From positions 2,784,501 through 2,848,500 of the forward strand of contig NZ_CP115541.1 of the NCBI RefSeq assembly GCF_031834595.1: 64,000 bases of DNA, given 5' to 3'. Numbering within the stretch: the stretch's first letter is position 1; each line of letters begins with the position of its first letter. The stretch comes from Stenotrophomonas oahuensis. GTDB taxonomy: Bacteria > Pseudomonadota > Gammaproteobacteria > Xanthomonadales > Xanthomonadaceae. Below the pieces are notes generated by a model. It searched no databases. It saw only the letters and a program-made list of their open reading frames with translations, and was not told the DNA's origin. A program made the position numbers and the translations under genes. Of the stretch, positions 1 to 8,806 are shown piece after piece.

Positions 1-430
<430 letters not shown>

Positions 431-459
431 AAAAATGCCCGCAATGCGGGCGTTTTTTT
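431..459 (+). terminator. Intrinsic terminator of the murA operon
   Basis: A GCCCGC/GCGGGC stem with an AAT loop (437-451) is followed by seven T residues. It begins one base after the EF-hand gene stop codon. Confidence 0.88.
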
Positions 460-467
460 GCGCGGGC

Positions 468-545
468 GTATCGACCAACGGTCGATACCTACCGGGTCAT
501 CGTGATCAACGCCGATAACGGTAGGTGCCGACCGTTGGTCGGCAC
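468..545. repeat. Paired REP (SMAG-type, GACCGTTGGTC core)
   Basis: Two head-to-head GTAG palindromes: the left arm ends in CTAC at 489-492 and the right arm starts with GTAG at 521. Both carry the GACC-GTT-GGTC core. The pair lies between the murA operon terminator and the convergent DUF3108 gene. Confidence 0.82.
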
Positions 546-553
546 GCGATGCA

Positions 554-1237
554 TCACTTGAAGCTGCGGATGGTCAGATCCAGCGCGTCCTTGCCACCCT
601 CGCGCTGCAGCAGGCGCACCGGCACCGGCAGCTCCTTCACCACCCACGCAATCTGTTCCTTGTTGCCATCCACGCGTGACACCTTGGTGGCATCGTAGGT
701 CTTGCCGGCAACCGTGATCTGCTCCTTGCCGACCGTCTTGTAGGTCAGCGATTTGATCCGCCCTTCGTCAACCATGCGGTAGGTCAGCGGCTTGCCATCG
801 GCGAAGTCACGGGCGATGGCCAGGTTGATCAGCAGCGCATCCATATCGCCGGTCTTCAACGCGACGGGGCCGGCGCGGTCCGGCTTGATGTCGCCCTTCC
901 AGGTCGCCTGCTTCTTGGTCCAGTCGTACGTGGCATCGACGTTGCGCTTCTTCACCAGCAGCATCGAACGGTCGTTGCTGGTCAGCGGACGCAGCTTGCC
1001 GCCGGTCTCGTCAAAGACCGTGTTCTGGCTCAGCGTGGCCAGCTGGTTGCTGACGTTGAGGCTGTACTGCCACTTGTTGCCGTCGACCTTGCTCAGGGTC
1101 ATCTTGCCCGGTGCCTGCACGCCCATGTAGTTGGCCTGGTAGTCGGCCGTAAACGGCTGCAGCGCCATCGCCGGCAGGCTGGTCAGGGCCAGCGCACCTG
1201 CGGCAATCCAGGTCAGGGGACGGTTGAGGATGGTCAT
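554..1237 (-). CDS. DUF3108 family exported protein (copy 1)
   Basis: A 227-residue protein with a signal peptide ending near ALTSLPAMA. The rest matches DUF3108: an FTADYQANYMG opening, beta-rich repeats of the style YDWTKKQATWKGD, and the LLINLAIARDFADGK segment. Members are predicted periplasmic beta-barrel-like proteins of unknown function. ATG 1237 was chosen over GTG 1243 because AAGGAG sits seven bases before it. It lies two bases after the stop of a paralogue (1240-2049), so the two are a translationally linked tandem pair. Confidence 0.8.
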   Translation of the reverse strand: MTILNRPLTWIAAGALALTSLPAMALQPFTADYQANYMGVQAPGKMTLSKVDGNKWQYSLNVSNQLATLSQNTVFDETGGKLRPLTSNDRSMLLVKKRNVDATYDWTKKQATWKGDIKPDRAGPVALKTGDMDALLINLAIARDFADGKPLTYRMVDEGRIKSLTYKTVGKEQITVAGKTYDATKVSRVDGNKEQIAWVVKELPVPVRLLQREGGKDALDLTIRSFK

Positions 1238-1239
1238 GC

Positions 1240-2049
1240 TCACACTCCTTGATATTCGATCAGGCGCAGATCAACACGATCTTCGCCGTCTTCGCGTTGC
1301 AGGATGCGCACCGGGGTGGGAACCCCGTTGGCGACCCAGAGAATGGTTTCGTCGTTGCCGCCGTTGGTGCGATACACCCGCAGCGCGTTGTAGGACAGCT
1401 CGCCGACCTGAACGTTCTCGGTTTCGGGCGCTGCCTGGTAATCGTGCTGGCGCACCCGGCCGACATCGACATAGCGGTAATGCATCTGCGCACCCGGGCG
1501 GGCGTCGCGCATGATCGCCAGATTGATCAGCAGCGCGCTCTGGTCGCCTGGTTGCAGCGGAATCGGTTGGGTGCGTTCCTTCTTCAGATCGCCCACCCAC
1601 TGCGCCGTGCCTGCCTGCCAGTTGTAGGTGCCCGTCACTTTCTTGCCAAGGAACAGGCCTTTGCGCACGGTGGCCTGGCTGAGCGGTACGTAGACCTCGC
1701 CCTGCTTCTCGAACACGGTGCTCTGTTCCAGGTTCAGGCCGAGCACGCTGGCAAAGCCGCGACGGCCGACTACCTGCATGTCCACGCGCCACTGCGCGCC
1801 ACCGGTGTGGGTGACGCGCATGGTGGCATCACCGGCTTCTTTGCCCTTGTACAAGGCCTGGTAGGTAGCGGTGAACGGTTCCAGCGGTAGCGGCTCCCAG
1901 GCCAATGCGGGCAGCATCGGCGGGGCCGGTTCGGCCGGTGGTTCCGGCGTGGCCGGTGGCTCCTGCGCGGCAGCAACGGCCACCGTGCACAGCAGTGCAC
2001 CGAGCATCAGCACGGGCTTGAACAGCACCTTGGAAGAGGACGTTCTCAT
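1240..2049 (-). CDS. DUF3108 family exported protein (copy 2)
   Basis: A 269-residue paralogue of the gene just downstream. Shared landmarks are FTATYQALYKGKEAG, YNWQAGTAQWVGDLK and LLINLAIMRDARPGA. It has a signal peptide (to about AVAAAQ) and then a proline/alanine-rich linker (PATPEPPAEPAPP) before the domain, which copy 1 lacks. ATG 2049 is preferred; an in-frame TTG lies four codons upstream. No good ribosome binding site is visible. It sits 67 bases after purN on the same strand and may belong to the purM-purN transcript. Function unknown. Confidence 0.78.
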   Translation of the reverse strand: MRTSSSKVLFKPVLMLGALLCTVAVAAAQEPPATPEPPAEPAPPMLPALAWEPLPLEPFTATYQALYKGKEAGDATMRVTHTGGAQWRVDMQVVGRRGFASVLGLNLEQSTVFEKQGEVYVPLSQATVRKGLFLGKKVTGTYNWQAGTAQWVGDLKKERTQPIPLQPGDQSALLINLAIMRDARPGAQMHYRYVDVGRVRQHDYQAAPETENVQVGELSYNALRVYRTNGGNDETILWVANGVPTPVRILQREDGEDRVDLRLIEYQGV

Positions 2050-2116
2050 GCGGGCGCACAAACGAAGGAGGAGGGAGGATGCCAGTGTCCAGGTCAGCAG
2101 CGCGTGTGCGCCGTGA

Positions 2117-2770
2117 CTAGGCGTTCAGTTCTCCGGCGCAATCTAGGCGCAGCGGACTGAACAGGGGGTGGCCGTCGACCTGGAGCTGACCGTGGCGTTC
2201 AGCCACGCGGCCGGCCACCAGCCACCGCAGGCTGGCGATCAGCAGTGGGTGTTCCACCGCCAGCACGCGCTGGGCCAGCGCTTCAGGGGTGTCGCCGGCT
2301 TGAACGGGCACATGCGCCTGGGCCAGCACCGTGCCGGCGTCCAGGTCCGGTACCACGAAGTGCACGCTGGCTCCGGCTTCGGCATCGCCGGCTTCCAGCG
2401 CACGGGCATGGGTATGCAGGCCCTTGTACTTCGGCAGCAGCGACGGATGGATGTTGATCAGGCGGCCGGCAAATCGCTGCACGAAGGCTTCGCCCAGAAT
2501 GCGCATGTAGCCGGCGCAGACGATCCAGTCCGGCGCAAATCCGGCCAGTGCATCACCCAGTGCGGCGTCGAATGCGGCGCGGTCCGCGAACGCTTTCGGT
2601 GAACGCGCCCAGCGCCGTTCCGGGGCGACCTTCAGCAATGCCGAGGCGTCGGGCTTGTCGGACAGCACGCCAATCACTTCAGCATCCAGCGTGCCGGCGG
2701 CAATGGCGTCGATGATGGCCTGCAGGTTGCTGCCCCGCCCGGAGGCCAGCACGGCAATACGGGCGGTCAT
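2117..2770 (-). CDS. purN: Phosphoribosylglycinamide formyltransferase PurN
   Basis: A 217-residue cytoplasmic enzyme that transfers a formyl group from 10-formyl-THF to GAR, step three of de novo purine synthesis. The N-terminal phosphate-binding stretch VLASGRGSNLQ, the catalytic core INIHPSLLPKYKGLHTH and the DAGTVLAQAHVPV loop are all present, and the length is normal for the family. The start at 2770 overlaps the stop of the preceding membrane protein (ATGA). The gene order purM, two membrane genes, purN differs from the direct purMN pair of enterics. Confidence 0.95.
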   Translation of the reverse strand: MTARIAVLASGRGSNLQAIIDAIAAGTLDAEVIGVLSDKPDASALLKVAPERRWARSPKAFADRAAFDAALGDALAGFAPDWIVCAGYMRILGEAFVQRFAGRLINIHPSLLPKYKGLHTHARALEAGDAEAGASVHFVVPDLDAGTVLAQAHVPVQAGDTPEALAQRVLAVEHPLLIASLRWLVAGRVAERHGQLQVDGHPLFSPLRLDCAGELNA

Positions 2771-3225
2771 GCGACGACGGTGCTCCCCGGCGGTGCAAAG
2801 GCGGTTTTGACTTCTGGCTTGAGCAGCACGATGAAAGCGTAGACGCCCAACGCGATGCCCAGTGCGCCGGCAAGGCACGAAGCGCCGGCAGCGATCAGAC
2901 ACAGCTGATGGCGCTGACGTTGGCCCAGTGCCTTGGCGGCCAGGAAACTGACCACACCCACGCAGGCGAACACCAGGCTGGCCGCCAGCAGCAGTACGAT
3001 CAACAGCATGGGCTGGGCACCCGGATCCACGCTGTTGCTTTCAGCGGCATAACCGGCGAACGCAACAGGAAGCAGCACGACGCCGATGCAGAGTTGGATG
3101 GCACCCAGCACATAGAACAGGATCTTCAGCGTGTGCAGGTGGGAGTTGATCTGGATGGGATTCCAGACGCCCGGCGGCGTCACCGGGCCGCGCGGGCCAT
3201 TGAGCGGGGGAGGCGTAGCGGCCAT
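2767..3225 (-). CDS. Small four-helix membrane protein (tandem paralogue B)
   Basis: A 152-residue protein with a proline/glycine-rich N-terminus (TPPPLNGPRGPVTPPG) and about four hydrophobic segments. Its C-terminal stretch LGVYAFIVLLKPEVKTAFAP closely matches LGVFTLIVLLRPSVKAAFDA of the gene immediately upstream, so the two are tandem paralogues. It overlaps the purN start codon. I do not recognise a characterised family. A link to purine metabolism is not implied by anything in the protein itself. Confidence 0.72.
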   Translation of the reverse strand: MAATPPPLNGPRGPVTPPGVWNPIQINSHLHTLKILFYVLGAIQLCIGVVLLPVAFAGYAAESNSVDPGAQPMLLIVLLLAASLVFACVGVVSFLAAKALGQRQRHQLCLIAAGASCLAGALGIALGVYAFIVLLKPEVKTAFAPPGSTVVA

Positions 3226-3232
3226 GGTGATC

Positions 3233-3694
3233 TCAGGAGTGAACGGAAGCAGGGGCGTCGAACGCCGCCTTGACTGAAGGGCGCAGCAGCACGATCAGGG
3301 TGAATACACCCAGCACCGTGCCGAAGGGCATGAACATGCACAGGAATGCGGCCACCACCAGGCACAGGGTATGGCGACGACGCGCGGACAGACAGCGTCC
3401 GGCGTACACGGTGAAACCTGCCAGCGTGAGACCGCCCAGAATGAACAGCCCACCGAGGGCGACAAATACCCAGCCGACCATGCGCCCATCTTCGGCGGGG
3501 TTGCCATTGGCATCGTTCATCGGCATCGCGCCGGTGATCACACCGATGCCGATGGCCACGTGGATCAGCGGAAACAGCGAGAACAGCGCGGTAATGCCGC
3601 CGACCACATAATGGAAGATCGACAGCAACCGCAGGTGGTTGGCGTCTTCCATCGAAAGCGGCGGTGGCGGTGGGCTGGGAGGTGCTGCGTCCAT
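3233..3694 (-). CDS. Small four-helix membrane protein (tandem paralogue A)
   Basis: A 153-residue paralogue of 2767-3225 with the same plan: a proline-rich N-terminus (PPSPPPPPLSMEDANHL), hydrophobic helices around residues 25-55, 72-97 and 108-140, and the LIVLLRP-VKAAF ending. A strong AAGGAG lies upstream of the ATG at 3694. It is separated from purM by 18 bases and from its twin by 7, so it reads as one operon with purM and purN. Function unknown. Confidence 0.72.
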   Translation of the reverse strand: MDAAPPSPPPPPLSMEDANHLRLLSIFHYVVGGITALFSLFPLIHVAIGIGVITGAMPMNDANGNPAEDGRMVGWVFVALGGLFILGGLTLAGFTVYAGRCLSARRRHTLCLVVAAFLCMFMPFGTVLGVFTLIVLLRPSVKAAFDAPASVHS

Positions 3695-3712
3695 GCGGGT
3701 CTCCTTGGTGAC

Positions 3713-4768
3713 TCAGCCGATGTGTACGCGTTCGGCAGCGGTGGCCGGAACCACCTGGCCGATGGTCCAGTGGTCCAGGCCCTGTGCGTTGACCGCCGCG
3801 GACACGGCGTCGGCCTGGTCGGCGGGTACGATCAGCACGAAGCCGATGCCGCAGTTGAAGGTGCGCCACATTTCGCTGTCGGCGACCGCACCTTCCTTCT
3901 GCAGCCACTGGAACACCGGCGGCAGGGTCCACGACGAGGCCTGGATGTCCAGGCCGAGGCCTTCGGGCACCACGCGGATGATGTTCTCGGTGAGGCCGCC
4001 ACCGGTGATGTGGGCCATGCCGTGGATGGCTTCGCCGTGCGACTTCAGCAGGGCCAGGATGGGCTTCACGTACAGGCGGGTGGGGGCCATCAGCGCGTCG
4101 ACCAGCTTGACCCCGCCTTCCAGCTCCAGGTCAGCCGGGCGGCCGGCGCGGTCGTAGATGCGGCGCACCAGCGAGTAGCCGTTGGAGTGCGGGCCGGAGG
4201 AGGCGATGCCGATCAGCACGTCGCCGGCGGTGACGCTGGCCCCGTCCTTCAGTTCGCTCTTTTCCACCGCCGCCACGGTGAAGCCGGCCAGGTCGTACTC
4301 GCCCGGGGCATACATGTCGGGCATTTCAGCGGTTTCGCCGCCGATCAGGGCGCAGCCGGCCTCGGTGCAGCCGTTGGCGATGCCGCCGACCACGGCAGCG
4401 GCCGTGTCGATGTCCAGCTTGCCGGTGGCGAAGTAGTCCAGGAAGAACAGCGGCTCGGCCCCCTGCACCAGCACGTCGTTGACGCACATGGCGACCAGGT
4501 CGATGCCGATCGTATCGTGGCGGTTCAGCTGGTGGGCCAGCTTCAGCTTGGTGCCGACGCCGTCGGTGCCGGACACCAGCACCGGTTCACGGTACTTGTT
4601 GGACAGGTCGAACAGCGCGCCGAAACCGCCCAGGCCGCCCATCACTTCGGGGCGGAAACTGCGCTTCACCAAGGGCTTGATCCGTTCGACCAGTTCGTTG
4701 CCCGCGTCGATGTCGACACCGGCGTCGCGGTAGGTGAGGGGGGCGGGGGAAGACGGAGTCTGGGTCAC
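3713..4768 (-). CDS. purM: Phosphoribosylformylglycinamidine cyclo-ligase PurM
   Basis: A 351-residue AIR synthetase (ATP-dependent ring closure of FGAM, step five of purine synthesis, cytosol). Diagnostic segments are [21 protein letters not shown], the [14 protein letters not shown] loop, [14 protein letters not shown] and [17 protein letters not shown] 4768 was chosen because it gives the usual family length and N-terminus ([17 protein letters not shown]); no strong Shine-Dalgarno is visible. It is the first gene of the leftward purine block and is divergent from the DUF2066 gene about 110 bases away. Confidence 0.94.
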   Translation of the reverse strand: MTQTPSSPAPLTYRDAGVDIDAGNELVERIKPLVKRSFRPEVMGGLGGFGALFDLSNKYREPVLVSGTDGVGTKLKLAHQLNRHDTIGIDLVAMCVNDVLVQGAEPLFFLDYFATGKLDIDTAAAVVGGIANGCTEAGCALIGGETAEMPDMYAPGEYDLAGFTVAAVEKSELKDGASVTAGDVLIGIASSGPHSNGYSLVRRIYDRAGRPADLELEGGVKLVDALMAPTRLYVKPILALLKSHGEAIHGMAHITGGGLTENIIRVVPEGLGLDIQASSWTLPPVFQWLQKEGAVADSEMWRTFNCGIGFVLIVPADQADAVSAAVNAQGLDHWTIGQVVPATAAERVHIG

Positions 4769-4875
4769 GGGCGTCGGGCTGCGCTGGAGTGAAAGCGGGA
4801 TTTTAACAGGCCACGTTGGCGCGCAGGCCCTATTCGGGCAACAATTCCCCCCGGATACGCTCAATGGAAGACCTG

Positions 4876-6000
4876 ATGCGCCGCAGCCTCATTCTCATGA
4901 TGTTCCTCGCGCTGTGCCTGCCGGTGGCCACGATGGCCCAAAGCGGCATGCGCACCGAAGGCGACGTGGCCAGTGCCACCGGGGCCTACGAGGCCGAAGT
5001 ACCGGTCAACAGCCAGTCCGATGCCGACCGCACCGGAGCCCTGGCGCGCGCGCTGGGCAATGTGCTGGCCAAGCTCTCCGGCGACCGCAGCGTGATGACC
5101 CGCCCCGGCGTGGTGCAGGCGCTGCGCGGAGCCAAGGACTACGTGGAAAGCTACGACTACCGCCAGGACCAGAGCACCTCGGCCAGCGGTGCGCCCAGCT
5201 ATCGCACCATGCTGGTGGCCCGGTTCCGCCAGGACGACGTGGACGGGCTGATCTCCGCGCTGGGCCTGCCGTTGTGGCCGCAGCCCCGGCCCAAGCCGGT
5301 GATCTGGCTGGCCATCGACGACGGTTCCGGCCCGCGCCTGGTCACGGTGCAGCAGGCCAATGCAGCCCGACCGCTGCTGAACCGCGCTGTCGAGCGTGGC
5401 TACAAGCTGGGCCTGCCGACCGGCAGCGCGGCTGAACAGGCCCTGGTGGGCGCGATCTGGCGCCAGGACACCGCCTCGGTGGCGCGTGCCTCGGCCCGTT
5501 ACGCCCCGCCGATGCAGCTGGTCGGCAAGCTGTACCGCGACAAGGCCGGCGGCTGGGTTGCTGACTGGGTGTTCGTCGATGGCGGCCGTGAGCTGAACAA
5601 GTGGACCACCAAGGATTCCGATGCCCGCCGTGCCATGGCCGGTGGTGCCGACGGCGCGGCTGACGCGCTGGTGAAGCGCTACGCCAAGGCCGGTGCCGCG
5701 ACCGGCGCGGCTGGCACCTACACCATCGCAGTGACCGGGCTGGACAATGCCGAGGACTACATGCGTCTGGTGGCCGGGCTGCGCGAGAACCCGGTGGTGC
5801 GCAACATCACCCCGCTGCGGGCCTCGGGCAACCGCCTGGAGCTGGCCCTGGAGATGACCACCGGGCTGTCCGGCCTGAACCGCATGCTGGGCGAGAACGG
5901 CGTGATCGTGCCGCTGGCTCCGCTGCCGGTGCCGATTGACGAAAACGACGCCACCACTCTGCCGCCGCCCCCCGCCAGCAACGAGTACCGCCTGCGATGA
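4876..6000 (+). CDS. DUF2066 family exported protein
   Basis: A 374-residue protein with a clear signal peptide ([21 protein letters not shown]). The mature part begins [23 protein letters not shown] and matches DUF2066, a family of unknown function common in gammaproteobacteria. ATG 4876 is preferred because GGAAG lies five bases before it; ATG 4864 is the alternative. Its stop overlaps the start of the AI-2E/PerM gene (ATGA), and that gene in turn overlaps hda, making a tight three-gene operon divergent from purM. Confidence 0.8.
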   Translation: MRRSLILMMFLALCLPVATMAQSGMRTEGDVASATGAYEAEVPVNSQSDADRTGALARALGNVLAKLSGDRSVMTRPGVVQALRGAKDYVESYDYRQDQSTSASGAPSYRTMLVARFRQDDVDGLISALGLPLWPQPRPKPVIWLAIDDGSGPRLVTVQQANAARPLLNRAVERGYKLGLPTGSAAEQALVGAIWRQDTASVARASARYAPPMQLVGKLYRDKAGGWVADWVFVDGGRELNKWTTKDSDARRAMAGGADGAADALVKRYAKAGAATGAAGTYTIAVTGLDNAEDYMRLVAGLRENPVVRNITPLRASGNRLELALEMTTGLSGLNRMLGENGVIVPLAPLPVPIDENDATTLPPPPASNEYRLR

Positions 6001-7163
6001 TCCTGACACCGGAAGCCGAGATCGCCCAGTTCCTGCGACGCGTCAAATATGTCCTGCTCGCCCTGGCCATTGGCTGGGTGATCAGCCTGCTGGCCCCGAT
6101 CCTGACCCCGTTCGTGCTGGCGCTGGCGCTGGCGTGGCTGGGCGACCCGCTGGTCGACCGGATCGAGGCCACCGGCCGTTCGCGCAACACCGGCGTGGTG
6201 CTGGTGTTCGTGGCGATGGTGCTGGTGATCACCGCGCTGCTGCTGATCCTGGTGCCGATGATCGAGCGCCAGATCGCCACCTTGATTGCGGCCGTTCCGC
6301 AGGCACAGGCGTGGCTGATGCAGACCGGCATTCCGTGGTTCGAGCAGAAGACCGGGCTGGAAGTGATGCAGTGGATGGATCCGGACCGGCTGATCGACTG
6401 GGTGCGCAGCCACTGGCAGCAGGCCGGCGGGTTTGCCAAGACCTTCTTCGGTTACGTGTCGCGCTCGGGCTTTGCGATGGTGACCTGGGTGGTCAACATC
6501 CTGCTGCTGCCGATCCTGGCGTTCTACTTCCTGCGCGACTGGGACAAGCTGGTGGAACGGGTGGCCTCGACCATTCCGCGCAACCATATCGGCACGATCA
6601 GCAAGCTGGCGCGTGAGTCCAATGAGGTACTGGGCGCGTTCATCCGCGGCCAGTTCCTGGTGATGATCGCGCTGGGCGTGATCTACGCGGCGGGCCTGTC
6701 GCTGGTCGGTCTGAAGCTGGGCCTGTTGATTGGCCTGGTGGCGGGTCTGATCAGCTTCATTCCGTACCTGGGGGCGACGACCGGCATCGTGATGGCGGTG
6801 GTGGCGGCGCTGGTGCAGGCGCAGGGCTTCGACCTGAAGCTGCTGATTCTGGTGGGCGTGGTGTTCACGGTGGGCCAGCTGCTGGAAAGCTACGTGCTGA
6901 CGCCGCGCATCGTGGGCGACAAGATCGGCCTGCATCCGGTGGCGGTGATCTTCGCAGTGATGGCGGGCGGCCAGTTGTTCGGCTTCCTGGGCATGCTGCT
7001 GGCGCTGCCGGTGGCGGCGGTGAGCAACGTGCTGCTGCGCTATGCGCACCAGCGTTACCGCGAGAGCGAGCTGTACGTGGGCGAGACGGCGATTGCGCTG
7101 GATTCCTACATCGACCGCCGCGCTGACACGATCGTGGTGCCGAAGGACCCCGACCTGAAGTGA
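5997..7163 (+). CDS. AI-2E/PerM family inner-membrane transporter
   Basis: A 388-residue protein with about seven or eight hydrophobic segments. These include an N-terminal pair (about 17-50), a segment near 65-85, the LPILAFYFLRDWDK region near 170-185, and a C-terminal cluster (about 220-345) with FIPYLGATTGIV and the conserved GQLLESYVLTPRIVGDKIGLHP. This is the layout of the AI-2E family transporter (UPF0118/PerM). The substrate cannot be read from sequence. The gene overlaps its neighbours at both ends. Confidence 0.88.
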   Translation: MILTPEAEIAQFLRRVKYVLLALAIGWVISLLAPILTPFVLALALAWLGDPLVDRIEATGRSRNTGVVLVFVAMVLVITALLLILVPMIERQIATLIAAVPQAQAWLMQTGIPWFEQKTGLEVMQWMDPDRLIDWVRSHWQQAGGFAKTFFGYVSRSGFAMVTWVVNILLLPILAFYFLRDWDKLVERVASTIPRNHIGTISKLARESNEVLGAFIRGQFLVMIALGVIYAAGLSLVGLKLGLLIGLVAGLISFIPYLGATTGIVMAVVAALVQAQGFDLKLLILVGVVFTVGQLLESYVLTPRIVGDKIGLHPVAVIFAVMAGGQLFGFLGMLLALPVAAVSNVLLRYAHQRYRESELYVGETAIALDSYIDRRADTIVVPKDPDLK

Positions 7164-7870
7164 GCATGGTGCCGCAGCTGCCGCTTGCCCTGCGCTACCC
7201 GCAGGACGAGCGCCTGGAAACCTTCATCGGTGCGCCGGACGGCGCGCTGGCGCAGCTGCGCGCGATTGCGGTGGGAGCGGCGCACGACTGGGTGTACCTG
7301 GAAGGCGCGGCAGGCACGGGTAAGACGCATCAGGCGCTGGCGATGTGTTCGCTGGCGCAGCAGGCGGGGCGGCAGCCGACCTATCTGCCGTTGAAGGCGG
7401 TGGCAGGGCGCGTGCGGGCGGCATTGGAGTCGCTGGAAGGGCGCGACCTGGTCACCCTGGACGGGCTGGACGCGATCGTGGGCAACCGCGAGGACGAGGT
7501 GGCGCTGTTCGATTTCCACAACCGGGCGCGCACGACGGGCATCACGCTGATGTACACGGCGCAGCACGCGCCGGACCAGCTGGGGCTGGTACTGCCTGAC
7601 CTGCGCTCACGCCTGCAGCAGTGCGTGCGGGTGGTGCTACAGCCGCTGGATGATGAGGGCCGCGCAGCGGTGCTGCGCGAACGCGCGGTGCGACGCGGGC
7701 TGAGCATCGACGAGGCATCGATCGAATGGCTGCTGACCCGCACGGGTCGCGAGCTGGGCAGCCTGGTGAGCCTGCTGGACTGGCTGGATCGCGAGTCCAT
7801 GGCAGCACAACGCCGCATCACCGTGCCGTTCCTGCGGCAGGTGGTCGAGGATGGTTCCGCTCGGCTGTAA
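7160..7870 (+). CDS. hda: DnaA regulatory inactivator Hda
   Basis: A 236-residue AAA+ protein that, bound to the DNA-loaded beta clamp, stimulates ATP hydrolysis by DnaA after initiation. The N-terminus holds a clamp-binding hexapeptide (QLPLAL, residues 6-11). Walker A is GAAGTGKT (49-56) and Walker B is LVTLDGLDAI. The body is DnaA-like, without the DNA-binding domain. The start is GTG 7160, overlapping the upstream stop (GTGA); ATG 7166 is possible. The downstream neighbour across a structured intergenic element is convergent. Confidence 0.92.
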   Translation: MSMVPQLPLALRYPQDERLETFIGAPDGALAQLRAIAVGAAHDWVYLEGAAGTGKTHQALAMCSLAQQAGRQPTYLPLKAVAGRVRAALESLEGRDLVTLDGLDAIVGNREDEVALFDFHNRARTTGITLMYTAQHAPDQLGLVLPDLRSRLQQCVRVVLQPLDDEGRAAVLRERAVRRGLSIDEASIEWLLTRTGRELGSLVSLLDWLDRESMAAQRRITVPFLRQVVEDGSARL

Positions 7871-7906
7871 CGCGAACCGCCCTCGGCTGCTGATCTTCGT
7901 GTTGGG

Positions 7907-8031
7907 GCCGACGTGGGTGGGTTTGCGGGACACGCCGTAAATACGTCCATGTAGGCTCGTCAAAAACATCCATGTTTTTGACGGTCCCGCAAACCCACCC
8001 ACGCCGACCCTCGACAGATGGTCGGTGGCCA
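7907..8031 (-). repeat. Structured intergenic element, copy 1
   Basis: A perfect 19-bp inverted repeat (7913-7931 with 7984-8002) encloses a second perfect hairpin, GTCAAAAACA-TCCA-TGTTTTTGAC (7959-7982), and a conserved tract whose minus strand reads GAGCCTACATGGACGTATTT. The same architecture and tract recur at 48441-48568 on the plus strand, and similarity extends past the stem into the flank (minus strand of about 8008-8031). It lies between convergent hda and murU. I know no family name for it. Confidence 0.75.
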
Positions 8032-8072
8032 TGGGAGAGCCGATGCCAATCTCCTGCGCGCCCGGGTGCCGC

Positions 8073-8095
8073 GTAGTGACACGCCATGCGTGTCT
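8073..8095 (+). repeat. REP (SMAG-type, GACACGCCATGCGTGTC core)
   Basis: GTAG followed by a palindrome with the CATG-centred core, four bases from the murU stop codon. The same core recurs at 38083-38105 and, inverted, at 62869-62891. Confidence 0.78.
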
Positions 8096-8098
8096 GGG

Positions 8099-8806
8099 TC
8101 ACAGGTCGCGAAGTGCCTGGTCCAATGCTTCCAACCGTTCAGGCGTACCCACATCGGTCCATCGTCCGGCGTAATGCTGGCCGGTGACCCTTCCTTGCGA
8201 CATCGCATGCCGCATCAACGGTGCCAACCCAAACTGCGGCGGCATCGCGGCGGCTCCCTCGGTATTCCCAATCACTTCGCGCCAACCGTCAATGATCGCC
8301 GGTCGATAGATGCCCACCCCGGCATAGGTCAGCCGTGCCGCATCACCGTCATTGCTGACCAGGCCATCGGCGTGCAGGATGAAATCACCACGCGGGTGCT
8401 GCACAGGATTGTCAACCAGCACCAAGTGCGCATCGCCAGCGGGTTGCTTCGGCAGCGCGGCGAAATCCACGTCGGTCCAGACATCGCCGTTGACGACCAG
8501 GAACGGTTGATCACCCAGCACAGGCAATGCATTGAGAATGCCGCCACCGGTTTCCAGTGGCACCGGGCCTTCGTCGATGTAATGCAGCTTCAATCCCCAA
8601 CGACTGCCATCGCCGAGAGCGGGTTCGAATTGTTCGCCCAGCCACGAGGTGTTGATGACCACGTCCTCGATGCCGGCGGCGGCGAGTCGTTCGAGGTGCC
8701 ACACGATCAGGGGCTTGCCGCCGGCCACCAGCAGCGGCTTGGGCGTATGCAGGGTGAGCGGACGCATGCGCTCGCCTTTGCCGGCGGAGAAAATGATGGC
8801 CTTCAT
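8099..8806 (-). CDS. murU: N-acetylmuramate alpha-1-phosphate uridylyltransferase MurU
   Basis: A 235-residue nucleotidyltransferase with the glycine-rich start SAGKGERMRPLTLHTPKPLL and NGDVWTDVDF, typical of sugar-phosphate uridylyltransferases. With the kinase gene that overlaps it (8803-9807) it matches the AmgK-MurU pair, which turns recycled MurNAc into UDP-MurNAc in the cytoplasm and bypasses the fosfomycin-sensitive MurA step. The neighbouring kinase is what makes MurU the best name rather than a generic glucose-1-phosphate enzyme. Confidence 0.88.
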   Translation of the reverse strand: MKAIIFSAGKGERMRPLTLHTPKPLLVAGGKPLIVWHLERLAAAGIEDVVINTSWLGEQFEPALGDGSRWGLKLHYIDEGPVPLETGGGILNALPVLGDQPFLVVNGDVWTDVDFAALPKQPAGDAHLVLVDNPVQHPRGDFILHADGLVSNDGDAARLTYAGVGIYRPAIIDGWREVIGNTEGAAAMPPQFGLAPLMRHAMSQGRVTGQHYAGRWTDVGTPERLEALDQALRDL

